Position numbers and translations under genes: made by a program. DNA of 64,000 nucleotides from Burkholderiales bacterium 8X (GTDB taxonomy: Bacteria > Pseudomonadota > Gammaproteobacteria > Burkholderiales > Burkholderiaceae_C), in assembly GCA_902506565.1 (NCBI GenBank), contig LR732703.1, positions 1,508,525 through 1,572,524 on the forward strand. Direction: 5' to 3'. The notes below the pieces were generated by a model that was not told where the DNA came from, searched no databases, and worked only from the letters and a program-made list of their open reading frames with translations. Of the stretch, positions 18,801 to 26,927 are shown in pieces. Position 1 is the first letter of the stretch, and the number at the start of each line of letters is the position of its first letter.

Positions 18801-19945
18801 CCCATTTCGTCGAATTGCCTGCGGGTCTCGTCGAAGGTCTTGAAGATCGACCTCAAGCGGAATTTGCCGCCGAGGCCATGTTCGGCGAGCTCTCGCAACA
18901 GGTGGATCGTCAACTGATTGAGCTCGATCGATCGACCCAAGAACAGCGCCTTCAGGTGGCCCGGAGACTCGGCGATCTGCAGCATGCGCTCGCAGCACTG
19001 GCCGATGGCGTCCGGGTCGCAGTGGTCGCCTGCGAACTCCCGGCAGAGCTGGATCATCAGGATCCAGAACTCGGCCACGATCTCGAGTGATTCACAGTCG
19101 CCCCGCCGATACTTCGCGAGGTCGGGTGGAAAGCACGTCGTCTGCTTGTCCGCGCCAGGCATCGAGATGTAGCACACGAGCGGCAGCCAATTGGCGGGTT
19201 CGACCGCGTTCTGGCTGAGCTCCGAGCCCAGCAATTTCAAGTCCATTCCGGTCGTGATGGCGCGGTGGAAGAGAGTGCACTGTGCGAGCACGCCGGCCGC
19301 GCTCGGCGGAAAGCGCTGCATGGCGCTCGCCAGGGTGAAAGGTGTGAACAGGTTGATCGAGTAATAGATCGCCTGCATTGCGGCGAGTGTCTTCTTCTTG
19401 CCGAGCCTGGTGTCGCCCTTGAGCTTCTCGAACAAGGCGTCCCAGTCGTTCGGAAAGTACGGGGCTTTGCAGATGAAGTTGGCTTGTACCGCGACACGAT
19501 CGCCGTCCGCGCCCATGGTGCCGAGAAACTTGCGGATGTCTTCCTGGTACTTGCCCAGGAAGACCGCTCTTTCGCCCTGCAGCAGGCCCTTGTCATCTTC
19601 CTCCGCCAATTCGTCTCGCTCGGATATTTCATCGTCACGAACATCGAGGAGCATCTTGATCAAGGACAGCCCGACCTGCGCCCAGCGCGCTCTCTTGGAG
19701 TTCAGTGGGTGATAGCGGTTCACCTTCGCAATCACCGGGAGGGCGAGTGCTTCCAGCTGCCTGATCTTGATCAAGCTCGAACATTGCAGCAGGCCGAATT
19801 CCGCCATGACCGCCGCGTTGAGTCCCGGAACGACCATCTTCCAATAGACCTTCTCGTACAAGGCATCCATTGCATCGCGGATCGCCTTGCTGGCGAGCAG
19901 TGCGTCGAGGCTCAGGTCGAGTTCGAGGGGTTCGGCTGGTTCCAT
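18797..19945 (-). CDS. Uncharacterised helical protein, intact paralog of the 16700-17623 gene
   Basis: A 382-residue, mostly helical protein without signal peptide or convincing membrane segment, so probably cytoplasmic. Residues about 100-130 are highly acidic (DVRDDEISERDELAEEDD). A cysteine-containing core is shared with the neighbour across the MetE gene (positions 158-223 here). The C-terminal part (about 290-380) also aligns with the neighbour beyond that gene's amber codon. Residues about 231-290 have no counterpart there. I do not recognise a domain. The ATG at 19945 is the first in frame. The two paralogs lie on one strand with an opposite-strand methionine synthase between them, which suggests duplication followed by insertion, or capture of the MetE gene. 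Confidence 0.75.
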   Translation of the reverse strand: MEPAEPLELDLSLDALLASKAIRDAMDALYEKVYWKMVVPGLNAAVMAEFGLLQCSSLIKIRQLEALALPVIAKVNRYHPLNSKRARWAQVGLSLIKMLLDVRDDEISERDELAEEDDKGLLQGERAVFLGKYQEDIRKFLGTMGADGDRVAVQANFICKAPYFPNDWDALFEKLKGDTRLGKKKTLAAMQAIYYSINLFTPFTLASAMQRFPPSAAGVLAQCTLFHRAITTGMDLKLLGSELSQNAVEPANWLPLVCYISMPGADKQTTCFPPDLAKYRRGDCESLEIVAEFWILMIQLCREFAGDHCDPDAIGQCCERMLQIAESPGHLKALFLGRSIELNQLTIHLLRELAEHGLGGKFRLRSIFKTFDETRRQFDEMG

Positions 19946-20092
19946 GGTCTTGCGCCTTTGTCAGGTCCGGTCGGCTATCGCGTGAATGGGTTTCGAGCGA
20001 TCCTCGCCAAAGCGAATGGCTCAGCCAATCGCCGCGGCGCACTACGCTCACCATCCCGTGACGGCTGAATCGGGGAATACCCGCGAAAGTCC

Positions 20093-20106
20093 TGAAACCG
20101 GTTTCA
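20093..20106. promoter_or_regulatory. PtxS-type operator, perfect 14-bp palindrome
   Basis: The sequence TGAAACCGGTTTCA is a perfect palindrome 68 bases upstream of the GTG of the first importer gene. As I recall it, this is identical to the operator reported for Pseudomonas PtxS, the LacI-type repressor of 2-ketogluconate genes. The last gene of the same operon is a LacI-family repressor (25902-26927), which fits autoregulation. Position and identity make chance unlikely, since a specified 14-mer is expected far less than once in 64 kb. Confidence 0.85.
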
Positions 20107-20174
20107 GTACACTTGCGTCATCGACACGTCACGTCCAGCATGCAGGGCGTCCACGGTTCGCGAGAAACACGCCT

Positions 20175-20846
20175 GTGACCTACACCTTCCAGTTCGATGC
20201 CGTCTTCGCCGCTTGGCCGTTGCTGCTCAAGGGCACCTGGATCACGATCCAGCTTTCGCTCGTTGCAACGCTGCTCGGCTTGCTGGTCGCCGTCTTCTGC
20301 GCCTGGGGCAAGACCTCCGGCCCCGGATGGCTTCGCTTCATCGTCAATGCGTATATCGAGGTCATCCGCAACACGCCCTTCCTGGTGCAGTTGTTCTTCT
20401 TCTTCTTCGCGTTGCCCGCGATCGGATTGCGCTGGTCGCCGTACACGGCGGCGCTCACCGCGATGGTGGTCAACCTCGGCGCCTACGCCACCGAGATCAT
20501 CCGGGCGGGCATCGAGTCGATTCCCAAGGGACAGATCGAAGCCGGCCGCGCGCTCAACCTCAAGCCCTGGGAAATCTTTCGCTTCGTCATCATCAAGCCC
20601 GCGCTCAAGGCGATCTATCCGGCGCTCACCAGCCAGTTCATCCTGCTGATGCTGAGCTCTGCCGTGGTGTCGGTGATTTCCGCAGACGACTTGACGTCGG
20701 TGGCGGCCAACCTGCAGTCGCAAACCTTTCGCAGCTTCGAGATCTACATCGTGGTGGCCGGCATCTATCTCCTGCTGGCCCTGGCCTTCTCGGCGCTCTT
20801 TAAGCTGATCTACCAGCGCACCCTCAACTACCCTGACCGGCGCTGA
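20175..20846 (+). CDS. ABC importer permease 1, polar amino-acid (HisM/GlnP) family
   Basis: A 223-residue inner-membrane permease. I start it at the GTG at 20175 (VTYTFQFDAVFAAWPLLLKGTWITIQLS); the longer frame upstream contains the PtxS operator and is not protein-like. About five hydrophobic segments are present. The EAA loop for the ATPase contact is GAYATEIIRAGIESIPKGQIEAGRALNL, recognisable at about residues 113-140. By family it should import polar amino acids. Yet the operator upstream and the kgu genes downstream in one operon point to 2-ketogluconate or a related sugar acid. Permease 2 starts 5 bases after its stop. Confidence 0.88.
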   Translation: MTYTFQFDAVFAAWPLLLKGTWITIQLSLVATLLGLLVAVFCAWGKTSGPGWLRFIVNAYIEVIRNTPFLVQLFFFFFALPAIGLRWSPYTAALTAMVVNLGAYATEIIRAGIESIPKGQIEAGRALNLKPWEIFRFVIIKPALKAIYPALTSQFILLMLSSAVVSVISADDLTSVAANLQSQTFRSFEIYIVVAGIYLLLALAFSALFKLIYQRTLNYPDRR

Positions 20847-20851
20847 GCATC

Positions 20852-21505
20852 ATGCGTACCTTCGGATTTGCCGAGTTCCTTTTCATCCTCGAAGCGGCCA
20901 AGTGGACCTTGGCGCTGTCGCTGATCGCCTTCATCGGCGGCGCGATCCTCGGGCTGGTCATCGCACTGGCGCGCACCTCCGACAGCAAGGTCGCCCGCGG
21001 TGTGTCGACGGTGTTCATCCAGGTGTTCCAGGGCACGCCGCTCCTGCTGCAGCTCTTCCTGATCTTCTTCGGCGCGCCGGTGCTCGGCCTCGACATCAAC
21101 CCGTGGGTCGCGGCCGGCATCGCGCTCATCCTCAACAGCGCCGCATTCCTCGGCGAGATCTGGCGGGGCTGCATCGAGGCGATACCGCGCGGCCAGTGGG
21201 AAGCGGCCGAGGCGCTGAGCCTCGACTATTCGAGCCGCATGCGCGACGTGGTGCTGCCCCAGGCCTTCAAGATCGCGCTGCCACCGACGGTCGGCTACGT
21301 GGTGCAGATCATCAAGGGCACCTCGCTGGCCGCGATCATCGGCTTCACCGAGATCACCCGCGCCGGGCAGATCATCAACAACGCCACCTTCCAGCCGCTC
21401 CAGGTCTTCACGACCGTGGCGGCGCTCTACTTCGTGATCTGCTGGCCGCTGTCGCTGATCGCGGCGCACATGGAGCGCAAGCGCGCCCGGGCGCTGGTGC
21501 GCTAG
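20852..21505 (+). CDS. ABC importer permease 2, polar amino-acid (HisM/GlnP) family
   Basis: A 217-residue permease that would pair with permease 1. It has several hydrophobic helices and the EAA loop at FLGEIWRGCIEAIPRGQWEA and onward (about residues 99-126). The start ATG at 20852 lies 5 bases after the first permease's stop. Family membership is clear from FQGTPLLLQLFLIFFGAP and IIKGTSLAAIIGFTEITRAGQ. The binding-protein gene follows after 46 bases. Substrate as discussed for the operon: inferred 2-ketogluconate, with an amino acid as the alternative. Confidence 0.88.
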   Translation: MRTFGFAEFLFILEAAKWTLALSLIAFIGGAILGLVIALARTSDSKVARGVSTVFIQVFQGTPLLLQLFLIFFGAPVLGLDINPWVAAGIALILNSAAFLGEIWRGCIEAIPRGQWEAAEALSLDYSSRMRDVVLPQAFKIALPPTVGYVVQIIKGTSLAAIIGFTEITRAGQIINNATFQPLQVFTTVAALYFVICWPLSLIAAHMERKRARALVR

Positions 21506-21551
21506 GGCCGTGATTTCTTCGTTTTCACTCTTCAACCAAGGAGACCTTCCG

Positions 21552-22349
21552 ATGCTTCTTTCCACCACTCGCCGCACGGCGCTTGCCGCCCTCGGCCTTG
21601 GCGCCGCCATGACCGTCTTCTCGCCTTTCGCATCGGCGCAGAGCGTGGCCGACATCAAGAAGAAGGGCGAGATCACGATCGGCATGCTGGTCGACTTTCC
21701 GCCGTACGGCACCACCAATGCCCAGAACCAGCCGGACGGCTACGACGCCGACGTGGCCAAGCTCCTGGCCAAGGAGTGGGGCGTCAAGGCCAACATCGTG
21801 CCGGTCACCGGACCGAACCGCATCCCGTTCCTCCTGACCAACAAGGTCGACCTGCTGGTCGCCTCGCTCGCGATCACGCCCGAGCGCGCCAAGCAGGTCC
21901 AGTTCTCGCAGCCCTATGCCGCCGCCACCATCGTGCTCTACGGCAAGACCGGCGCTCCGATCAAGAGCGCGGCCGACCTGAAGGGCCAGCGCGTCGGCGT
22001 CGCTCGCGCCAGCACGCAGGATGTCGCGGTGACCAAGGCGGCGCCCGAAGGCACCGAGATCCGTCGCTTCGACGACGACGCCTCGGCCATGCAGGCGCTG
22101 ATGTCCGGACAGGTCGATGCGATCGGCTGTTCGCTCACGGTCGCGGCTCAAATCGCCAAGCGCGTGCCGGCCAATACCTTCGAGAACAAGTTCACCCTGG
22201 TGCAGCAGAACATGGCCATCGCGATGCGTCCGGGACAGGACGAACTCGCCAAGGCGGTCAACGACTTCGTCGGCAAGAACGTCGGCAACGGCGAACTGAA
22301 CAAGCTCTACAACAAGTGGCTCCAGACCGATCTGCCCAAGCTCAACTGA
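21552..22349 (+). CDS. Periplasmic solute-binding protein of the ABC importer (SBP family 3)
   Basis: A 265-residue secreted protein starting at the ATG at 21552, preceded by AAGGAGA (SD). The signal peptide has the early basic residues TTRRTALAALG and is cleaved near SAQS (about residue 30). The mature part shows the family-3 start (KKKGEITIGMLVDFPPYG) and later RFDDDASAMQALMSGQVDAIG. Amino-acid members of this family usually bind the alpha-carboxylate through an Arg and an Asp. Candidate residues exist here, but the ligand cannot be read off. The gene sits between permease 2 and the ATPase (17-base gap). Confidence 0.88.
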   Translation: MLLSTTRRTALAALGLGAAMTVFSPFASAQSVADIKKKGEITIGMLVDFPPYGTTNAQNQPDGYDADVAKLLAKEWGVKANIVPVTGPNRIPFLLTNKVDLLVASLAITPERAKQVQFSQPYAAATIVLYGKTGAPIKSAADLKGQRVGVARASTQDVAVTKAAPEGTEIRRFDDDASAMQALMSGQVDAIGCSLTVAAQIAKRVPANTFENKFTLVQQNMAIAMRPGQDELAKAVNDFVGKNVGNGELNKLYNKWLQTDLPKLN

Positions 22350-22366
22350 ACGGCTCGGAGCGCGCA

Positions 22367-23146
22367 ATGACGGACACGTTGGCCACGCACGCGGGTGCGG
22401 AAACGATCATCCGCATGGAGGCGGTGAACAAGTGGTACGGCACCTTCCAGGTGCTGACCGATGTCGACCTCTCGGTGCGCACCGGCGAGCGAATCGTCAT
22501 CTGCGGTCCGTCGGGCTCCGGCAAGTCGACGCTGATCCGCTGCATCAACCGGCTTGAGACCGTGCAGAAGGGCAGGATCGTGGTCGAAGGCATCGACCTC
22601 ACGGCCGGCGGCAAGAACGTGGATGCGGTGCGGGCCGAAGTCGGCATGGTGTTCCAGTCGTTCAACCTGTTCCCGCATCTCACCATCCTGCAGAACTGCA
22701 CGCTGGCACCGATGCGCTCGCGCCGCATGTCGAAGGCCGAGGCCGAGGAAGTCGCGATGAAGTACCTGACCCGGGTGCGGATTCCGGAGCAGGCGCACAA
22801 GTATCCGAGCCAGCTCTCGGGCGGCCAGCAGCAGCGGGTGGCGATCGCGCGCGCCCTGTGCATGACGCCCAAGATCATGCTGTTCGACGAGCCGACTTCC
22901 GCGCTCGACCCCGAGATGGTCAAGGAGGTGCTCGACACCATGATCGGCCTCGCCGACGACGGCATGACCATGCTGTGCGTCACGCACGAGATGGGTTTCG
23001 CGCGCAGCGTGGCCGATCGCGTGATCTTCATGGCCGACGGCCGGATCGTTGAGCAGGCGCCACCCGAAGAATTCTTCAGCGCACCTCGGCACGAGAAGAC
23101 CCGCCAGTTCCTCGGACAGATCCTGAGCTCGCACCAGGCGCATTGA
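22367..23146 (+). CDS. ABC importer ATP-binding protein
   Basis: A 259-residue ATPase of the GlnQ/HisP type. Walker A is GPSGSGKS (residues 47-54); the Q-loop is in MVFQSFNLFPHL, the signature is [15 protein letters not shown], Walker B is IMLFDEPTSALDPEM, and the H-loop His is in CVTHEMGFA. All elements are canonical, so it should be active. Its stop TGA overlaps the ATG of the kguE-like gene by one base. This translational coupling ties the transporter to the catabolic genes and is the best internal argument for a shared substrate. Confidence 0.92.
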   Translation: MTDTLATHAGAETIIRMEAVNKWYGTFQVLTDVDLSVRTGERIVICGPSGSGKSTLIRCINRLETVQKGRIVVEGIDLTAGGKNVDAVRAEVGMVFQSFNLFPHLTILQNCTLAPMRSRRMSKAEAEEVAMKYLTRVRIPEQAHKYPSQLSGGQQQRVAIARALCMTPKIMLFDEPTSALDPEMVKEVLDTMIGLADDGMTMLCVTHEMGFARSVADRVIFMADGRIVEQAPPEEFFSAPRHEKTRQFLGQILSSHQAH

Positions 23147-23889
23147 TGTCGATGGATGTCCTCGTTTCCCTGTCGTCATTCGGCGCTGCCGAGACCGGGC
23201 GGCACGGCCAGCTCTGGTGCGCGCACCTGGCGCAGGATGCCGGCGCCGACAGCGTCGAGGTTCGCGGCGAGTTGCTGCGCGATGCGCCGAGCGAGTTGCC
23301 CGCGCTCAAGGGCCGCGCCGCGGTCTACTCGAGCCCCGAAGGCTTGTTCGCCGAGGGCGGCTGGCTCGACGGCGCAGCCCTCAAGCGCGGCATCGCGGCA
23401 GCGACCACGCTGGGCGCGGGCCGCCTCAAGATGTCGATCGGCGACTTCCGGGCGTCGTCCCACGGCTCGATGTGGGGCCTGCAGGTGGCGCTCGCCGAAA
23501 CCTCGGTGCAGCTCCTCATCGAGAACGACCAGACCGTCTCCGCCGGCACGCTGCCGGCGCTGCAAACCTTCTTCGAGGTGGCCGAACGTGCCGGGCTCGA
23601 TCTCGGCATGACCTTCGACATGGGCAACTGGCACTGGGTCGGTGAATGTCCGCTCGAAGCCGCCCGCGCGCTCGCCCCACGCGTGCGCTACGTGCATTGC
23701 AAAGGCGTGCAGCGGCTCGCGGCCAAGTGGGTCGCGGTACCGCTGGCCGAATCGCAGGCGCCGTGGCGCACGATTCTTCGGGCCCTGCCGGCCGACGTGC
23801 CGCATGCCATCGAATACCCGCTGATCGGCGACGACCTGATGGCCGTCACCTGCGAACAGATCGCGCGCCTGCGTGCGATCCGAGGTTGA
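23146..23889 (+). CDS. kguE: KguE-like sugar-phosphate isomerase/epimerase (TIM barrel)
   Basis: A 247-residue xylose-isomerase-type TIM barrel protein. The ATG at 23146 overlaps the ATPase stop by one base. Likely metal and active-site residues lie in LLIENDQT (Glu), TFDMGNWHW (Asp, Asn, His), VHCKGVQ (His) and HAIEYPL (Glu), as in the family. In Pseudomonas, kguE heads the 2-ketogluconate operon kguE-kguK-kguT-kguD. Its exact reaction is unsettled; an epimerase role was proposed. Here it is followed after 4 bases by a fused kguK-kguD gene, which supports the name. Naming depends on context more than on a diagnostic motif. Confidence 0.75.
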   Translation: MSMDVLVSLSSFGAAETGRHGQLWCAHLAQDAGADSVEVRGELLRDAPSELPALKGRAAVYSSPEGLFAEGGWLDGAALKRGIAAATTLGAGRLKMSIGDFRASSHGSMWGLQVALAETSVQLLIENDQTVSAGTLPALQTFFEVAERAGLDLGMTFDMGNWHWVGECPLEAARALAPRVRYVHCKGVQRLAAKWVAVPLAESQAPWRTILRALPADVPHAIEYPLIGDDLMAVTCEQIARLRAIRG

Positions 23890-23893
23890 AGCC

Positions 23894-25897
23894 ATGCCAT
23901 CCCACCTTGCCGATGCCGAGCCTTCATTCGATGTCGCCGTGTTCGGCGAGGCCATGCTGCTGCTGGTCGCCGACACGCCCGGGCCGATCGAGAACGCGAG
24001 CTCGTTCTACAAGCGCACCGCCGGCGCCGAGACCAATGTCGCGATCGGCTTGTCGCGACTCGGGCTGAAGGTCGGCTGGGCCAGCCGGCTCGGCACCGAT
24101 TCGATGGGCCGAGCGCTGCTCGGGGCGATGCAGCAGGAAGGCATCGATTGCTCCAAGGTGGTGTGCGATCCGTCGCAGCGCACCGGCTTCCAGTTCAAGG
24201 GCCGCGTGACCGACGGCAGCGATCCGCCGGTCGAATACCACCGCAAGGGTTCGGCCGCGAGCCACATGGGCCCGGCCGACGTCGACGCGGGCTGGCTCTC
24301 GTCGGCACGACACCTGCACGCGACCGGCGTCTTCGCGGCTATCTCCGACACCAGCTTGCAGGCTGCGTTGAAATGCATGGAGGTGATGCGCGCCGCCGGC
24401 CGCACCATCTCCTTCGACACCAATCTGCGGCCGACCCTCTGGTCCTCGACCGGCGAGATGCGGCGCTGGATCAACGAACTGGCGAGCCGAGCCGACTGGG
24501 TGATGCCCGGCATCGAGGAAGGCCTGCTCCTCACCGGCGAAAGCAGCCCCGAAGGCATCGCGGCGTTCTATCGCCGGCGCGGCGCGAGCCTGGTCGTGGT
24601 CAAGCTGGGGCCGGACGGCGCCTACTACGACAGCGCTTCTGCCGGCACCGGCCGCATCGAGGGTTTCCCGGTCGAGAAGGTGATCGATACCGTGGGCGCG
24701 GGCGATGGCTTCGCCGCCGGCCTGGTCAGCGCGCTGCTCGAAGGGCGCAGCGTGCCCGAGGCGGTTCGACGCGGCGCCTGGATCGGCGCGCGTGCCGTCC
24801 AGGTGCTGGGCGATACCGAGGGCCTGCCGACCCGGGCGGAACTCGATGCCTCGGGCATCGAGTCGCCACTCGCGCCGCCCGCTTCGGCCGCATCGCCCGC
24901 ACGCACGTTCGCTGCCAGGAAGAACGTGCTGGTCTTTCGCGAGTTGCCGGAAGACCAGCTCGCGCGGCTTCGCGAAGCGCACGAGGTCACGATCGCCAAT
25001 CCGCGCGTGCCCGCTGAGCAGGCCGCCTTCGATGCAGCCCTGCCGATGGCGCATGGGCTGATCGGCTCCAGCCAGCGAATCGACGACGCGCTGCTGGCGC
25101 GGGCGCCGCGGCTGGAGGTGGTGTCCAGCGTCTCGGTCGGCGTCGACAACTACGCGCTCTCGGCGCTCCATGCGCGCGGCATCGTGCTCTGCCACACGCC
25201 CGGCGTGCTGGACGAGACCGTGGCGGACACGGTGTTCGGTTTGCTGATGGCGACCAGCCGCCGCATCGTCGAGCTGTCGAACCTGGTGCGCGAGGGACGC
25301 TGGACCCGGAACATCGGCGAGGACTCGTTCGGCTTCGACGTGCATGGCAAGACGCTCGGCCTGCTGGGGTTCGGGCGCATCGGGCAGGCGATCGCCCGGC
25401 GCGCGGCGCTCGGCTTCGGGATGAAGGTGCTTTACCACGCCCGCCATGAAGTCGACCTGAAGGCGCACGCGCCGCAATTGCAGGGCAAGGCGACGCACAC
25501 GCCACTCGGCGAACTGCTCGCGGCGTCGGATTTCGTGGTCGCGATGCTGCCGCTCTCGGAGAGCACCCGCGGCATGCTGGATGCCAGGGTCTTCGAGGCC
25601 ATGCGGCCGGGCGCGATCTTCGTCAACGGCGGCCGCGGCGCGACGGTCGACGAGGCCGACCTGCTGGCCGCGCTCGACAGCGGCCACCTGCGGGCTGCCG
25701 GGCTGGACGTCTTCGCGCAAGAGCCCTTGCCGCAGGAGTCGCCGCTTCGCACCCATCCGCGCGTGACGCCGTTGCCGCACATCGGCTCCGCCACGCACGA
25801 GACCCGCCATGCCATGGCGGAACTGGCGACCACCAACCTGCTCAAGGTGCTGGCCGGCGAAAAGCCGCTCACGCCCTACGACACCTCGCTCGCCTGA
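23894..25897 (+). CDS. Fused 2-ketogluconate kinase / 2-keto-6-phosphogluconate reductase (KguK-KguD)
   Basis: A 667-residue two-domain enzyme. Residues about 10-320 form a PfkB (ribokinase-type) sugar-acid kinase: AGAETNVAIGLSRLG near the N-terminus, SFDTNLRPTLW, and the GAGDGFAAG motif with catalytic Asp271. Residues about 340-667 form a D-2-hydroxyacid dehydrogenase of the 2-ketogluconate/hydroxypyruvate reductase type: the NAD(P) loop GFGRIGQA (from Gly492), catalytic Arg581 in NGGRGATVDE, Glu610 in AQEPLP and His629 in PHIGSATHET. A 20-residue Ala/Pro linker joins them. In Pseudomonas these are separate proteins. Together they would convert 2-ketogluconate to 6-phosphogluconate. All catalytic residues are intact, and the start at 23894 lies 4 bases after kguE. 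Confidence 0.85.
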   Translation: MPSHLADAEPSFDVAVFGEAMLLLVADTPGPIENASSFYKRTAGAETNVAIGLSRLGLKVGWASRLGTDSMGRALLGAMQQEGIDCSKVVCDPSQRTGFQFKGRVTDGSDPPVEYHRKGSAASHMGPADVDAGWLSSARHLHATGVFAAISDTSLQAALKCMEVMRAAGRTISFDTNLRPTLWSSTGEMRRWINELASRADWVMPGIEEGLLLTGESSPEGIAAFYRRRGASLVVVKLGPDGAYYDSASAGTGRIEGFPVEKVIDTVGAGDGFAAGLVSALLEGRSVPEAVRRGAWIGARAVQVLGDTEGLPTRAELDASGIESPLAPPASAASPARTFAARKNVLVFRELPEDQLARLREAHEVTIANPRVPAEQAAFDAALPMAHGLIGSSQRIDDALLARAPRLEVVSSVSVGVDNYALSALHARGIVLCHTPGVLDETVADTVFGLLMATSRRIVELSNLVREGRWTRNIGEDSFGFDVHGKTLGLLGFGRIGQAIARRAALGFGMKVLYHARHEVDLKAHAPQLQGKATHTPLGELLAASDFVVAMLPLSESTRGMLDARVFEAMRPGAIFVNGGRGATVDEADLLAALDSGHLRAAGLDVFAQEPLPQESPLRTHPRVTPLPHIGSATHETRHAMAELATTNLLKVLAGEKPLTPYDTSLA

Positions 25898-25901
25898 CCC
25901 C

Positions 25902-26927
25902 GTGAAGCCCGGGCGACGCGCCACCATCGCCGATGTCGCACTGGCTGCTGGCGTCTCGAAGGCGACGGTCTCGCGCTTCCTCAACCATCGCGACAAGCTG
26001 CTGAGCCCGGACATCGCGTCCCGCGTCGAGGCGGCCGTCGCGGCGCTGGGCTACACGCCGAGCCTGATGGCGCAGGCGCTCAGCCACGGTCGCTCGCGGC
26101 TCATCGGGCTGATCGTCGCGGACATCACCAATCCGTATTCGGTTGCCGTGCTGCGGGGTGCCGAGAAGGCCTGCCAGGAGGCCGGCTACCTGGTCATGCT
26201 CTTCAACCTCGGCAATGCCGCGGAACGCGAGCGAGAGGCGATCGATGCGCTCGCCGGCTACCAGGTCGACGGCTTCATCCTCAACACCCTGGGACGCGGC
26301 GCAGCGCTCGCGGACGCCAGTGCGCTGCACGGAAAGCCGGCCGTGCTGGTCGACCGGCGGCATGCCGGCATGCATACCGATTTCGTCTCGCTCGACAACA
26401 AGGCGGCGATGAAAGCCGCCTGCGAGCACCTTCGGGAAGGCGGCTGGCGCGAGTGGCTCTACGTGACCGAGCCGCTCAAGGGCGTGAGCTCGCGCCGAGA
26501 GCGGGCCGCGGCCTTTCGGGATTGCCTGCGGGCCCATGCGCCCGAGGTGGACGGGCGGGTGTTCGAGCTGCGCGAGGGCGACGCGGGGGGCCTCGACGAG
26601 GCGCTGCGCGCGCTCGACGCGTCCGGCGGCGAGCGGCAAAGGCCCGCCGTGATCGCCGGCAACGCGGTCGTGACGCTCAAGGTGGCGGCTGCGATAACGC
26701 GGCTCGATTGGCGATTCGGCGAGCAACTGGGCTTCGTCGGCTTCGACGATCCCGAATGGGCATCGCTGATCGGGCCGGGCCTCAGCACCGTGTCGCAGCC
26801 GACCGAGGCGATCGGGCGGACGGCCGCCCAATGCCTGCTCGAACGGCTGGCAGGGCTCGATGCGCCGCCACGGCAGATCCTGCTGCCGGGCCGGTTGGTG
26901 GTCAGGGGTTCATCGCCGAAGCCTTGA
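25902..26927 (+). CDS. ptxS: LacI-family repressor, probable PtxS
   Basis: A 341-residue regulator with a GTG start at 25902, 4 bases after the fused enzyme gene. The helix-turn-helix is TIADVALAAGVSKATVSRFL (about residues 8-27), followed by a periplasmic-binding-protein-like effector domain (IGLIVADITNPYSVAVLRG; GFVGFDDPEWASLIGPGLSTV). Pseudomonas PtxS is a LacI-family protein that represses the kgu operon and its own gene and is released by 2-ketogluconate. The PtxS-type palindrome at 20093-20106 upstream of the operon matches this. The last 18 bases overlap the convergent gene at 26910. Confidence 0.85.
   Translation: MKPGRRATIADVALAAGVSKATVSRFLNHRDKLLSPDIASRVEAAVAALGYTPSLMAQALSHGRSRLIGLIVADITNPYSVAVLRGAEKACQEAGYLVMLFNLGNAAEREREAIDALAGYQVDGFILNTLGRGAALADASALHGKPAVLVDRRHAGMHTDFVSLDNKAAMKAACEHLREGGWREWLYVTEPLKGVSSRRERAAAFRDCLRAHAPEVDGRVFELREGDAGGLDEALRALDASGGERQRPAVIAGNAVVTLKVAAAITRLDWRFGEQLGFVGFDDPEWASLIGPGLSTVSQPTEAIGRTAAQCLLERLAGLDAPPRQILLPGRLVVRGSSPKP

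Noticed and set aside
21552..22349. Treating the ABC importer simply as an amino-acid transporter
   Set aside because: Family membership alone suggests it, but the PtxS operator and the one-base overlap with kguE make a sugar-acid substrate more likely; the amino-acid option is kept only as an alternative.
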